The position numbers were made by a program, and so were the translations under genes. Under the pieces are notes generated by a model. It saw nothing but the letters and a program-made list of their open reading frames with translations. It was not told where the DNA came from and did not search any database. Shown piece by piece: positions 16,941-26,335 of a stretch of 64,000 bases of DNA. The stretch is from assembly GCA_019745565.1 (NCBI GenBank), contig JAIESW010000015.1, positions 1-64,000 on the forward strand, written 5' to 3'. The first letter of the stretch is position 1. Every line of letters starts with the position of its first letter. Origin of the DNA: Burkholderiales bacterium (GTDB taxonomy: Bacteria > Pseudomonadota > Gammaproteobacteria > Burkholderiales > Ga0077523).

Positions 16941-17291
16941 TTACTGCGCACCGCCCCCGGTCGTGCTGGACATGCCGGTGTGCTCGCTCTTGTCAGCCGA
17001 GGCGACGTCGGACCGGACATCGTGCAACGCTGACGCGGACTCTCGTGCGCGCCAATTCTGGAAGGAAGCGTCCCGACCGGCGAGAACGGACCGTGGGGTC
17101 ATCCTCAATTCCGGTTGTACGGTCCGACCGGCGAACTGCTTCTGCTGCCAAGCCGGAAACGGATCCCGGTCCGCGAATGCCGAGTGGGCGAGCGCCGCGC
17201 CCAAGCTGGCGAGCAATGTGCCAGCGAGTACTCTAGCGGCGATCCTGCGAGGGGAAGGCGAAGTGGCGCCGAGAGCTGACTTGGTGTTCAT
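16941..17291 (-). CDS. Small secreted protein of unknown function, putative target of pair 2
   Basis: The 116-residue product starts at an ATG behind a strong GGAGGACAAC. The N terminus carries a long basic stretch, then a hydrophobic core ending AHSAFAD, consistent with a Sec signal. The mature part is polar (WQQKQFAGRTVQPELRM, SALHDVRSDVASADKSEH) with no recognised domain. It lies 96 nt upstream of the response regulator in the same direction and has its own promoter region containing a PmrA-like box. An early-response accessory gene is plausible; no function can be assigned. Confidence 0.72.
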   Translation of the reverse strand: MNTKSALGATSPSPRRIAARVLAGTLLASLGAALAHSAFADRDPFPAWQQKQFAGRTVQPELRMTPRSVLAGRDASFQNWRARESASALHDVRSDVASADKSEHTGMSSTTGGGAQ

Positions 17292-17359
17292 GTTGTCCTC
17301 CGTTCGTCGGGTCGCGGGGCCGATGCGGCCAGCGATGGAGGACAGTTTTCCCGGCGAAA

Positions 17360-17376
17360 CTTAGAGGACGCTTAAA
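17360..17376 (-). promoter_or_regulatory. PmrA/QseB-type direct-repeat box
   Basis: On the minus strand TTTAAG-CGTCC-TCTAAG is two 6-nt half-sites with 11-bp periodicity, one base from the PmrA consensus YTTAAG-N5-YTTAAG. It lies 69-85 nt upstream of the small secreted gene at 16,941-17,291, ahead of the OmpR-type regulator gene. Confidence 0.5.
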
Positions 17377-17399
17377 CGCTTGACCCACGGGACAATGCA

Positions 17400-19559
17400 C
17401 TAGTCCGATCGAGGCGCTTTTTCGGTGGCAGCGGGCCCAGCCCGGTATGCCAAGCGCAGCCCGTTCACAACGACGATGAGGCTCGCGCCCAGGTCCGCGA
17501 AGATCGCCATCCAGAGGGTCGATTTCCCGAGGACCGCCAGGACCAGGAACACGAACTTGATGCCGAGCGCGATCATGATGTTCTGGATCAGGACGGCGTG
17601 GGTGCGCCGGCTCAGCAGGATCAGTTCCGGGATCTTCCGCAGGTCGTCGTCCATCAGCGCCACGTCCGCCGTTTCGATGGCGGTGTCGCTACCTGCTGCG
17701 CCCATGGCGAAACCGATGCCCGCACGGGCCAGGGCGGGTGCGTCGTTGATGCCGTCGCCCACCATGCCGACGGTACCGTACGCGCGGACGAGTTCCGCCA
17801 TCGCTTCGAGCTTCTGTTCCGGCAGAAGCCCGCCGCGCACGTCGTCGATGCCCACCAGGGCTCCCACCACGCTGGCGGTGCGCGGGTTGTCCCCCGAGAG
17901 CATTACCGTGCGTACGTCGAGGCCGTGCAGCGATACGATCGCTTCACGACTCGTCTCGCGCACCGGATCGGCGACGGCGATCACGGCCACGGCGGCGCCG
18001 TCGTGCGCGAGGATCACGGTTGTCTTGCCCTCCGATTCGAGGCGCTCCAGCGCCGCTTCCGTGGCCGGCGAGCACGCGTTGGCTTCCTCGATGAACCGGT
18101 GGTTGCCGAGCATCAGCCGTCGCCCATCGAGGAGGGCCTGGATGCCGCGGCCTGGAATCGCCTCCACCGTGTCCACCGCCGGCATCGGCCAGCCGTCCGA
18201 GTTGGCCGACCAATATTCGGCGATGGCGCCCGACACGGGGTGATCCGAGCGTGTCGAGAGGGCAGCGGCCATGACGATGGCCGTCTGTGGCGCGACCGAA
18301 GCCACCTGCACGAGATCGGTGACGACCGGCCGGCCCTGAGTGAGCGTGCCGGTCTTGTCGACCGCAAGGGCTCTCAATCTCCGCGTCGCTTCCAGATGCG
18401 CCCCGCCCTTGACGAGGATGCCGCGGCGCGCGGCGGCGGCGAGACCGCTGACGATCGTCACGGGCGTGGAAACTACGAGCGCACAAGGGCAGGCGATCAC
18501 CAGCAGGACCAGCGCGCGATAGGACCACATCACGAACGGCTCGCTGAGGACGAGCGGAGGAATCACCGCGGTCGCCAGAGCGATCAACACGATGACGGGA
18601 ATGTATACGCGCGCGAAGCGATCGACGAACTGCTCGGTTGGTGCCCGGGCGCCTTGCGCGCCTTCGACGGCGCGGATGATCCGCGCGAGCGTCGAGTCGT
18701 CCGCTTGGGCCGTCACCTCGATCTCCAGAACGCCCTGTCCGTTGATCGAGCCTGCGAACACGGGGTCGGCGGAACCCTTCTCCACGGGAATGCTCTCTCC
18801 CGTGATGGGCGCCTGGTTCACCGCGGAGCGACCGTCCCGCACGCGGCCGTCCAGCGGAATGCGCATGCCGGCCAGCACCCGCACGCGATCGCCGATGCCG
18901 ATCGCCGCCACCGGTCGTTCCTCCCAGGTTCCATCGGCCGTTGCAACGGATGCCGTCTCCGGCGCGAGGGCGAGCAGTTGCCGGATCGCCCGACGGGCAC
19001 GATCGAGCGACAGCGCTTCGAGCAGTTCGGCGACCGCGAAAAGCCAGATCACCACCGCGGCCTCCGGCCATTTGCCGATCGCGACGGCGCCGGCGACCGC
19101 GATGGTCATCAGGAGGTTGATGTTGAGGCGCAGCCGCACCAGGGCCTTCAGTCCCTTCTCCAGAACTTCCTTGCCCGTGAGCGCGATGCCGAGCAGCGCC
19201 AGCGCGATGGTGTACGGTCCGGTCTCCGGCTGGCCCATCCATACGACCGCTTCGGCGCCCAGCGCCGCGCAGCCGCCGATCGCCAGGAGCCAGTAGCGCC
19301 AAAGGTTCGGTGCGGCACCGTCGCGCTCGTCGAAGATCCGGCGCGGCCGCATGCCGGACGCCTCGATCGCGCGCAGGATCGCGTTGTCGTCGCGAAGGCC
19401 GTGACGCACCGTGAGTTCGCGGCGCACGAGGTCGAAGCGCGCGTCCACCGGTTCGGGCAACGTGGCGAGCGCGGCGCGAACCTGCTGCTCCTCGGACGCG
19501 CAGTCCATCTCCGGGATGGCGAGCTTCAGCACCGATCGGGGCTTCGCGTCTTCACGCAT
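17400..19559 (-). CDS. Heavy-metal P1B-type ATPase, Zn/Cd/Pb subgroup
   Basis: The 719-residue pump exports divalent soft metals from the cytoplasm. An N-terminal metal-binding-like domain contains MDCASEEQQV, a degenerate HMA motif with one Cys followed by Glu-Glu. TGES (253-256), the membrane CPC (357-359), DKTGT with phosphorylated Asp401, and GDGINDAP are intact. The last two membrane helices carry Lys in IMIALGIKFVFL and DLG in MAIFADLGASL, the P1B-2 (Zn/Cd/Pb) signature. ATG at 19,559 has GGAGG 8 nt upstream; an in-frame start 21 nt earlier lacks one. It overlaps the CzcA-like stop by 8 nt, so it is coupled to the RND pump. Confidence 0.94.
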   Translation of the reverse strand: MREDAKPRSVLKLAIPEMDCASEEQQVRAALATLPEPVDARFDLVRRELTVRHGLRDDNAILRAIEASGMRPRRIFDERDGAAPNLWRYWLLAIGGCAALGAEAVVWMGQPETGPYTIALALLGIALTGKEVLEKGLKALVRLRLNINLLMTIAVAGAVAIGKWPEAAVVIWLFAVAELLEALSLDRARRAIRQLLALAPETASVATADGTWEERPVAAIGIGDRVRVLAGMRIPLDGRVRDGRSAVNQAPITGESIPVEKGSADPVFAGSINGQGVLEIEVTAQADDSTLARIIRAVEGAQGARAPTEQFVDRFARVYIPVIVLIALATAVIPPLVLSEPFVMWSYRALVLLVIACPCALVVSTPVTIVSGLAAAARRGILVKGGAHLEATRRLRALAVDKTGTLTQGRPVVTDLVQVASVAPQTAIVMAAALSTRSDHPVSGAIAEYWSANSDGWPMPAVDTVEAIPGRGIQALLDGRRLMLGNHRFIEEANACSPATEAALERLESEGKTTVILAHDGAAVAVIAVADPVRETSREAIVSLHGLDVRTVMLSGDNPRTASVVGALVGIDDVRGGLLPEQKLEAMAELVRAYGTVGMVGDGINDAPALARAGIGFAMGAAGSDTAIETADVALMDDDLRKIPELILLSRRTHAVLIQNIMIALGIKFVFLVLAVLGKSTLWMAIFADLGASLIVVVNGLRLAYRAGPAATEKAPRSD

Positions 19560-22500
19560 GGTTCGTTCCTCCGGTATCACCGTTGCCGGCCGCCTTCGCC
19601 GGGGCGGGTGCCGCGCTCCGCCCCTCGATCCACTCGTAGAGCGCCGGCAGCACGAGCAGGGTCAAGGCGGTCGCGGTCAGCAGACCGCCGACCACCACGG
19701 TCGCGAGCGGTCGGAGGATCTCGGAGCCGACGCCGGTTGCCAGCAGGAACGGCAACAGACCGAGGATCTCCACAAGGGCGGTCATCAGGACGGGCCGCAA
19801 TCGCAACAGCGATCCTTCGCGTACGACGTCATGCAGCGCCCGGCCTTCAGCCCGCAGTCCGTTGAAGAACTTGATCAGCACGATGCCGTTCAGCACGGCG
19901 ACGCCGAACACGGCGATGAAGCCCACGGCCGCGGGCACCGACAGGTACTGACCGCTCACCAGCAACGCGAACACGCCGCCGACGGTGGCGAACGGAATGT
20001 TGGCCAGGATGAGGAGGGCGTGTCGGACGGACCCGAAGGCCGTGTACAACAGGAGGAAGATCAGTGCGATCGTGAGGGGCACGATCACCGCGAGCTTCGC
20101 CATTGCGCGCCGCTGGTTTTCAAAAGCCCCGCCCCAGTCGAACCAATAGCCCTGCGGCAGCTTCACCTCGGCCGCCAGCTTCGCGGCTGCTTCCTGCACG
20201 AAGCCGTCCATGTCCCGGCCTACGACCCCGAGCTGCACGATGGCGAATCGCTGCAACTGCTCGCGTCTCACGAACGAATAGCCCTCCACCGTTTCGACGG
20301 AGGCGATCCGATCCAGCGGCACCAGAGCGCCCGCGGCCGAGCGCAGCGGCATCGAACGGATGGTCTCGAGCGATTCGCGCTGCTCGGGACGTGTCCAGAT
20401 CAGCAGGTCGAAGCGCCGGACGCCGTCGATGACCTGGCTCACGGTCTGCCCGCCGATGCCGGTCTGGACCACTTCGAGCAGTTCGTCCACCGCGATGCCG
20501 TATCTCCCGGCTGCCTCGCGGTCCACCCGAATGACGAGCTGGGGCTTGCCTCGGTTGGCTTCGAGTGAGGTCCCGGTGGCCCCGGGCGTCGCTTCCAGAA
20601 CTTTCTTGGCTTGTTGCGACAGCCGCTCCAGCGTGGCGAGATCGTCGCCGTAGATCTTCAGCGCCAAGGGAGACCGGACCCCCGAAATCAGTTCTTCCAC
20701 TCGCATCTGGATGGGCTGGGTCTGCGCGACCACCGATGCCGGCAGAGCCTGTTCCAGCGACTCCATCATCCGGCGGCTCAGCTCCGGGTACCTGATCTTT
20801 TCGGGCCACGCGTCCTGAGGCTTGAGCTCGACGAGCACCTCCATGTAGTTCACGTCCGCCGTCTCCCCCCGTTCCGCTCGACCGATCATGGCGGTCGCGT
20901 GCGATGCCTGCGGGTACCGGCGGACCGTGTCTTCCACGGTCTTGGACAGCCGGATCGATTCGTCCAGCGATGTCGCGGGAATGCTGGTGACGCGGAACAT
21001 GATCTCCTGCTCGTTCAGCGTCGGCATGAACTCCTTGCCGAGAAAGGGGACGGTGGCGAGCGCGGCCGCCAGCGCCAGGACCGCGGTGCCCAGCACGGTG
21101 CGCGGGTGCGCGAGCGAACGCTCCAGCAAGGGCGCGTACAGCCTCTTCAGGTGGCGCATCACCCAGGGTTCCGACTCCGCTTTCGCGCGCATCACCAGGC
21201 TGGCGAGCACCGGGATCAGCGCGACCGTGAGGATCATCGACCCGGTCATGGCGAAGACCATGTTGATGGCGAGCGGCTTGAAGAGCTTGCCCTCGAGTCC
21301 CTCCAGCGACAGCAGCGGGATGAACACGACCCCGATGATCAGGATGCCGAACGCGATGGGGTTGATCACCTCGCGCGCGGCCTGCAGGACGATGCGAAGC
21401 CGGTCGCCGCCCCGGCCGGCCTGGTGGCCGAGCAGGCGCGCGGCGTTCTCCACCAGCACGATGGGGCCGTCGATGGTCATGCCCAGCCCGATCACGAGCC
21501 CGCCGAGGGACAGCAGGTTGGCGGACAGGCCGTAGCGTTCCATGAGGACGAAGGCGATCAGCCGTGCCATGGGTATCGAGACCACCACGACGAGCGCCGC
21601 GCGCACTTCGCCCATGAACAGGAACAGCACCGCGACCACGAGGACGACGCCTTCGATCATGGCGCGGTCGGCCATCGCGATCGCCTTGCCGATGATCTCG
21701 GTGCGGTCGTAGATGATGTCGAGCCGGACCGAAGCCGGCAGCAACCGCTTCACCAGCTCGAGCTTCTGGCGCACACCTACCACGACGCGTTCTGCGCTCT
21801 CGCCGATGCGCTGCAGCGCCATGCCCAAGACCACCTCCTCCCCATCCCGGGTGACGGCACCGAAGCGCAGCCCCGGGCCTTCGCGCACCTCGGCGACGTC
21901 GCGCACGGTGACCGGCACGCCGTTGCTCTGTGCGAGCACGGTGTTCGCGATGTCGCCGGTGCTGCGCACGAGGCCCAGGCCGCGGACGGCGTATTGCTCC
22001 GAACCGAAGACGACGCTCTGCCCGCCGACCTGCCGGTTGGCGCCGCTCAGTGCCGTCAACACTTCGCGCAGCTCGAGGCCGTACTTGACCAGGCGCGCCG
22101 GATCGATCAGCACCTGGAACTGCTTCTCGTGGCCGCCCCAGGACAGGACATCGTCGACACCGGGGGCCGTTCGCAGCAGCATGCGCACAGTCCAGTCCTG
22201 GAGCGCGCGCACTTCGGTCGACGGGATCGCCGGGTCGGTGCTGCGCAGCGAGTACCAGAGCACCTGACCCAGCCCCGAGCTGTTGGGGCCGAGCACAGGC
22301 GTGCCGAACCCTTCCGGGATGCGTTCCTTCGCCTCGATCAACCTTTCGTTGACCACCTGGCGCGCGAAGTACACGTTGACGTCGTCGCGGAAGTACACGG
22401 TCACGTAGGACAAGCCGAACAACGAGAACGACCGTACCTGCTGGACGCGGGGTAGCCCCGCGACGGCCGTCTCGATCGGAAACGTGACGAGTCGTTCCAC

Positions 22501-22680
22501 GTCCTCGGCGGCGGCGCCGGGCACTTCGGTGTAGATGGTGACCTGCACCGGGGTGATGTCGGGGAAGGCATCCAGCGGAATGCGCTTCCAGGCGAGCACG
22601 CCGAGCGCGGCGATGGTGACGAATGCGACCACCACCAGAAGGCGGAAGCGCATGCAGAGTTCGACGATGCGTTCGAGCAT
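19552..22680 (-). CDS. czcA: CzcA-like heavy-metal RND efflux pump
   Basis: The 1042-residue inner-membrane pump has the usual 12-helix RND layout with two large periplasmic loops. The porter region IQMRVEELISGVRS closely resembles the CzcA version, and CusA's methionine relay is not apparent, so divalent cations (Co, Zn, Cd) are the likely substrates. In TM4 the proton-relay segment reads GLVIGLGMTIDGPIVLVEN: Asp404 is present, but the first Asp of the CzcA DFG-x3-DG motif is replaced by Gly/Leu. The start lies 12 nt after the CzcB-like stop. It works with the CzcB adaptor and CzcC channel encoded just upstream. Confidence 0.93.
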   Translation of the reverse strand: MLERIVELCMRFRLLVVVAFVTIAALGVLAWKRIPLDAFPDITPVQVTIYTEVPGAAAEDVERLVTFPIETAVAGLPRVQQVRSFSLFGLSYVTVYFRDDVNVYFARQVVNERLIEAKERIPEGFGTPVLGPNSSGLGQVLWYSLRSTDPAIPSTEVRALQDWTVRMLLRTAPGVDDVLSWGGHEKQFQVLIDPARLVKYGLELREVLTALSGANRQVGGQSVVFGSEQYAVRGLGLVRSTGDIANTVLAQSNGVPVTVRDVAEVREGPGLRFGAVTRDGEEVVLGMALQRIGESAERVVVGVRQKLELVKRLLPASVRLDIIYDRTEIIGKAIAMADRAMIEGVVLVVAVLFLFMGEVRAALVVVVSIPMARLIAFVLMERYGLSANLLSLGGLVIGLGMTIDGPIVLVENAARLLGHQAGRGGDRLRIVLQAAREVINPIAFGILIIGVVFIPLLSLEGLEGKLFKPLAINMVFAMTGSMILTVALIPVLASLVMRAKAESEPWVMRHLKRLYAPLLERSLAHPRTVLGTAVLALAAALATVPFLGKEFMPTLNEQEIMFRVTSIPATSLDESIRLSKTVEDTVRRYPQASHATAMIGRAERGETADVNYMEVLVELKPQDAWPEKIRYPELSRRMMESLEQALPASVVAQTQPIQMRVEELISGVRSPLALKIYGDDLATLERLSQQAKKVLEATPGATGTSLEANRGKPQLVIRVDREAAGRYGIAVDELLEVVQTGIGGQTVSQVIDGVRRFDLLIWTRPEQRESLETIRSMPLRSAAGALVPLDRIASVETVEGYSFVRREQLQRFAIVQLGVVGRDMDGFVQEAAAKLAAEVKLPQGYWFDWGGAFENQRRAMAKLAVIVPLTIALIFLLLYTAFGSVRHALLILANIPFATVGGVFALLVSGQYLSVPAAVGFIAVFGVAVLNGIVLIKFFNGLRAEGRALHDVVREGSLLRLRPVLMTALVEILGLLPFLLATGVGSEILRPLATVVVGGLLTATALTLLVLPALYEWIEGRSAAPAPAKAAGNGDTGGTNHA

Positions 22681-22692
22681 GGCAGGGTCTCC

Positions 22693-23850
22693 TCAGTGCT
22701 CGTCGCTGATCTGCGACTTGAGCAGCTTCGCCTTCAGCTCGAAGACGTCGCCTACCGCGATGCGATCGCCGACCGCGAGGCCGCGCCGGATCACGGTGCG
22801 GTCTCCGACGGTTTCGCCGGGCTCGACTGCGCGGGGTGCGTAGTCCTTGCCGTCGAACACGAAGACGGAAGGTTCCCCTTGCACCAGAACCACGGCCGAT
22901 GCCGGCACCGTGAGTTGCATGGCCGGTTCGCCCGTGACGATGGCCATGCGGGCGAACATCTGCGGCTTGAGCCGCAGGTCGCGATTGGCGACCTCGACGC
23001 GGGCGAGCAGGGTGCGCGTCGTCGGGTCGAGCGCCCCCGCCAGATAAGTCACCTTGCCGCGGAAGGTCTCGCCGGGGAAGGCATCCACGGTGACCTCGGC
23101 AACCGCGCCTACCTTCACGCGGCCGACCTGGCGATCGGTGAGGTTGCCCTCCACCCAGACGTTGGAAAGATCGGCCACGGTGAACAGCGGCTTGTCCGCC
23201 GGCGCCAGTTCACCGGCGACGGCCGTCGTTTCGAGCACCAGTCCCGTCAAGGGCGCGATCAGCGGAAAAGACGACGGCGTGCCGCCGCCGTCCCGCGTTT
23301 CCTGCGGATCGACGCCGAGCATGCGCAGACGCTGCCGCGCGGTCTCGGTGGCGGCGTGGGCCTTGCCGCGCTCGGCCTCCGCGCGCACCAATTCCTTCCG
23401 CGGGAGCACTTCCTCTTCGACCAGCTTCGCGATGCGCGCGTACTCGGTGTCCGCGAAGTCGCTTTGAACGGTCGCCTGTCGCAGCGCCAGGCGCGCGTCG
23501 CCCAACTCGAGACTGTCGAGCACCGCCAGGGTCTGCCCCCTTTCGACCGAGTCACCCAGGCGCGCGATGACGCGAAGCACCCGACCCGGCACGCGCGGCA
23601 CCACCTGCGCGAGGCGATAGTGATCCTGGTGAACCATTGCCGTGACGGTGACGCGCCCCTCTGTCGGTCGTTCCGCGACGGTCTCGGTCTCGACACTCGG
23701 CATCGCTTTCGCGGCGTCTTCGTTGGCGTGTCCGGGCCCCTCCGCCGGGGCCGGTCGTTCGCCGGGGCGCGCGTCGCCGGACTTGCCGTCGCAGGCGGTC
23801 AGCGAGAGGACCAGAAGAGTTACCGAAGTGAGGATGATTGCTTTGCACAT
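22693..23850 (-). CDS. czcB: CzcB-like periplasmic adaptor (membrane fusion lipoprotein)
   Basis: The 385-residue adaptor has a lipobox SLTAC (Cys20), then barrel, lipoyl and hairpin parts: VVPRVPGRVLRVIARLGDSVERGQ is the lipoyl half-motif, a coiled coil covers about 130-185, and FPLIAPLTGLVLE is the second half. A membrane-proximal domain ends with ISDEH. An alternative GTG at 23,868 would add six residues but has no ribosome site; the chosen ATG has GGAAC 9 nt upstream. The His-rich N-terminal metal site seen in CzcB is reduced here to GHANED. It joins the CzcA pump to the CzcC channel. Confidence 0.92.
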   Translation of the reverse strand: MCKAIILTSVTLLVLSLTACDGKSGDARPGERPAPAEGPGHANEDAAKAMPSVETETVAERPTEGRVTVTAMVHQDHYRLAQVVPRVPGRVLRVIARLGDSVERGQTLAVLDSLELGDARLALRQATVQSDFADTEYARIAKLVEEEVLPRKELVRAEAERGKAHAATETARQRLRMLGVDPQETRDGGGTPSSFPLIAPLTGLVLETTAVAGELAPADKPLFTVADLSNVWVEGNLTDRQVGRVKVGAVAEVTVDAFPGETFRGKVTYLAGALDPTTRTLLARVEVANRDLRLKPQMFARMAIVTGEPAMQLTVPASAVVLVQGEPSVFVFDGKDYAPRAVEPGETVGDRTVIRRGLAVGDRIAVGDVFELKAKLLKSQISDEH

Positions 23851-23864
23851 GGGTGAGGTTCCAT

Positions 23865-25064
23865 TCACGGCAGCAACCCGGCCGCCTGGTTGTAACGGGC
23901 GCGGGCCAGTTTCACGCCCACGTCGGCGCGGGCGAGTGCCAGGTCGGACTCCACGGCGCGGGTCAGCGTGAGAAGCACGACGACGAACTGGGTCTCCCCC
24001 AACGCGAACCCGCGCCGCGCCAGCCGCAACGCTTCGCGGTCGTTCGCGTCCCGTGCGCGCGCACGCTCGAGTTGCGCCAGCGCGGTTTCCAGGCCGAGGC
24101 GGGCGGCTTCGAAGTCGGCGGCCACGAAGGCGCGCTCGCGCTGCTCGAGGACCATCGCCTGCGTCAGCACGGCCTGCGAAGCGGCGATGCGTGGCCGGTT
24201 GCGCGCATCGGTGGCAAAGGGGATGCGTACGTTGAGACGCAAGGTGTTGCGGTAGTCGCCGGTGCTGGTATCCCGGTCGGCGCGGTTCTGCAGCGCAAGC
24301 GACGGCGGATCACGGCGGAATTCGTTGGCGACCTGCACCTCGGCGCGAGCCGCTGCCACCGAGGCGGCAACCGCGATCAGCCGCGGATGGCGATCCAGGT
24401 CGACCGCGGTGACCGCGGTCTCGTCGATGCTATCCGGTAGTGCGTCCAGTCCGGTCAACGCGGTCCAGACGGCCAGTGCGCGCCGGTAACGCAGCTCCGC
24501 ATCGGCAAGGGTGGTTCGGGCGGACAGCGCCTCGCCCTGCGCCTGCAACAAATCGCCCCGCGCGACTTCACCGCCCTTCAATCGCTTCGCGACATCGGCC
24601 TCGATGGCGAGGGCGGTATCCACCCGTCGACGTGCGACGGCGACTTCGGATGACTCCAGCGCCGTCGACCAGACCTGCTCCCTGACGGCGCCGGCCACCG
24701 ACCACGCAGCAGCTTCGGAGCCCAGGCGAAAGGAGTTCTCCTGCGCCCGGGCGCTGGTGCCCGCGGCGGCCTTCTGGCCTGGAAGCCAGAAGGGCACTTC
24801 GATCTCCGCTTCGTACTCGCTGGTGCCGCGCTGCGGATCGACCAGCGTGTTGTCGCGCCGTGTGCCGACGATGGCCGAGGGCGGAGCCGGCGTGAAGCTC
24901 CGTGCGGCGAACTCGCGGGCACGTGCCTCCTCGATGCGGGCCCGCAGCCCCTGTGTTTCCGGGCTCCGGGCGGTCGCCCGCTCGACCGCGTCGCGCAACG
25001 TGACTTCGGCCTGTGCCGATACTGAAACTGCCGTGACGAGCACGGCCCACCAATGGGAACGCAT
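23865..25064 (-). CDS. czcC: CzcC-like outer-membrane efflux channel
   Basis: The 399-residue TolC-fold protein has a signal peptide ending VSAQAEV and two repeats with long coiled coils. Helix starts VTLRDAVERA and RLIAVAASVAAARAEV are typical, as is EVPFWLPGQKAA near residue 90, often present in CzcC. Unlike the other channel at 12,271 it lacks a lipobox. ATG follows GAGGAAAGC. It is first of the czcCBA structural genes and lies 100 nt after the CzcI-like gene. Confidence 0.92.
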   Translation of the reverse strand: MRSHWWAVLVTAVSVSAQAEVTLRDAVERATARSPETQGLRARIEEARAREFAARSFTPAPPSAIVGTRRDNTLVDPQRGTSEYEAEIEVPFWLPGQKAAAGTSARAQENSFRLGSEAAAWSVAGAVREQVWSTALESSEVAVARRRVDTALAIEADVAKRLKGGEVARGDLLQAQGEALSARTTLADAELRYRRALAVWTALTGLDALPDSIDETAVTAVDLDRHPRLIAVAASVAAARAEVQVANEFRRDPPSLALQNRADRDTSTGDYRNTLRLNVRIPFATDARNRPRIAASQAVLTQAMVLEQRERAFVAADFEAARLGLETALAQLERARARDANDREALRLARRGFALGETQFVVVLLTLTRAVESDLALARADVGVKLARARYNQAAGLLP

Positions 25065-25164
25065 GCTTTCCTCGCTCGTGAATGATGACAACGGGCGGCG
25101 AGCATGCGTACCGGTCCGCACCCTGCAACGGGCGCGGATCGATGGGAAGGCGCGCTCCCGCCGG

Positions 25165-25518
25165 TCAGGCGAGCGGGAGTCGGGGCGGGCGTTTCAGCCG
25201 GTACGGGTCGTGTTCGATGCACGCGGCATCGAGACCGGCGACGAATGCCTGTTTCAGTTCAAAGCGGCTATCGGACGACAGGCCGATGACGAGCGGAGCG
25301 CAACCGAGGTGACACAGCGCACAGCTGTCGAAGGAGAGCCCGCCGAAATCCATCCGGTCGTGATCGGCGCTCGCTCCGTCAGTATCTGTGGCGAGTGCGG
25401 AGCCGCTGTCACCATACCCTTGTTCCAGGCATAGCGCGGCGTCCAGGGCTGACAGCGCCTGGAAGGGCATGCACAGAAGCATCAGCAAAGCGAGAAAGCG
25501 GCGAAAACGCGAGGCCAT
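25165..25518 (-). CDS. czcI: CzcI-like secreted protein at the head of the czc genes
   Basis: The 117-residue product has a signal peptide (FLALLMLLCMPFQALSALDAA), a polar linker with few histidines, a Cys core DSCALCHLGCAPLVIG, and a C-terminal PYRLKRPPRLPLA. Signal, Cys core and the proline-arginine end match the CzcI plan. CzcI precedes czcCBA in Cupriavidus and is thought to modulate the system. The second CzcI-like gene in this window (14,248) has a much richer Met/His linker, so the two copies probably serve different metals. Confidence 0.82.
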   Translation of the reverse strand: MASRFRRFLALLMLLCMPFQALSALDAALCLEQGYGDSGSALATDTDGASADHDRMDFGGLSFDSCALCHLGCAPLVIGLSSDSRFELKQAFVAGLDAACIEHDPYRLKRPPRLPLA

Positions 25519-25613
25519 GGTGCGGCGAGACTACCGCAGTGTAGTCGAGGGCGCAACCTGGCACGGCAGCTCGAGGGGGAGTGGCGCAGGATGTTCCTCG
25601 CGCCATGGCCCAG

Positions 25614-26279
25614 CTACTTGACCAGGATATCGACACCGTGAAATGGCGAGTCCCCCGCGTTCTCGATCACGACCGGTTGGGCGCCATCACGCCACTGGAA
25701 CCCGGCAGGCGCCAGCGTCACGAGCGCCTCGTTGCCCGGATACACGGCGCGCAGCCTGCCGCCGGACACCGACACCAGCATGCCGCACGGACCATGCAGC
25801 GTCGTGCGTGCCCCCGGTGCCAGTTCCACGCGGGTGACCCGCACGCGCTTGTTCTCGGTGATGACCGGGCCGGCGAGTGCATCGTCCGGGATGCTCGTGC
25901 TGCCGCAACCCGACAGGATCTCGGTGTCGGTGACGTGGTAGACACCCGTGCCTACGTTGCTCACCTTGTGCGCCTTCGGCTTCACGGTGTAGTTGATGAA
26001 GTACGTGTCGCCGGGCTTGCGCGGCGGCCGGATCTGCGGCGGGTTGCCCCAATCCTCGGCTTCGGTATCGCTCGGTTCGATGTTCACGAACACGCCGTCG
26101 TACTGGTGGATGTGCATCACGCCGCGATAGCCCTGGGGCAGCGCCACGTCGAAGAAGCGCACGTGCGCGTTCTGGAACTTGAGCTTGTGCTGCGGCTCCT
26201 GGTCGATGGGCACGGGGTCTTCGGCGTGGGCGGCGACGCCGAGCAGCAAGCAAGCAAGGCCGATGCTGGTGCGAATCAT
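25614..26279 (-). CDS. Secreted cupin-fold protein
   Basis: The 221-residue product has a signal peptide ending VAAHAED and a two-part beta-rich body. GVMHIHQYDGVFVNI resembles the first cupin motif (metal-binding His-x-His), and LAPGARTTLHGPCGMLVSVSGG resembles a second cupin half. A short C-terminal strand ends PFHGVDILVK. The start ATG is the only one that gives a signal peptide; no strong ribosome site is visible. It stands alone, just right of the metal island. Periplasmic cupins vary in function, and no substrate can be given. Confidence 0.8.
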   Translation of the reverse strand: MIRTSIGLACLLLGVAAHAEDPVPIDQEPQHKLKFQNAHVRFFDVALPQGYRGVMHIHQYDGVFVNIEPSDTEAEDWGNPPQIRPPRKPGDTYFINYTVKPKAHKVSNVGTGVYHVTDTEILSGCGSTSIPDDALAGPVITENKRVRVTRVELAPGARTTLHGPCGMLVSVSGGRLRAVYPGNEALVTLAPAGFQWRDGAQPVVIENAGDSPFHGVDILVK

Positions 26280-26335
26280 GATGGGGTCTCCGGGATGGTC
26301 GCGGGATTCTACAGAACGCGGTGCTCGGATCGCGT

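Noticed and set aside
17598..19865. 755-codon plus-strand frame opposite the P-type ATPase
   Set aside because: The minus strand encodes a complete P1B ATPase with all motifs; the plus-strand product is low-complexity His/Arg/Asp.
20611..22455. 614-codon plus-strand frame opposite the RND pump
   Set aside because: Antisense of a complete CzcA-like gene; His/Glu/Asp-biased shadow.
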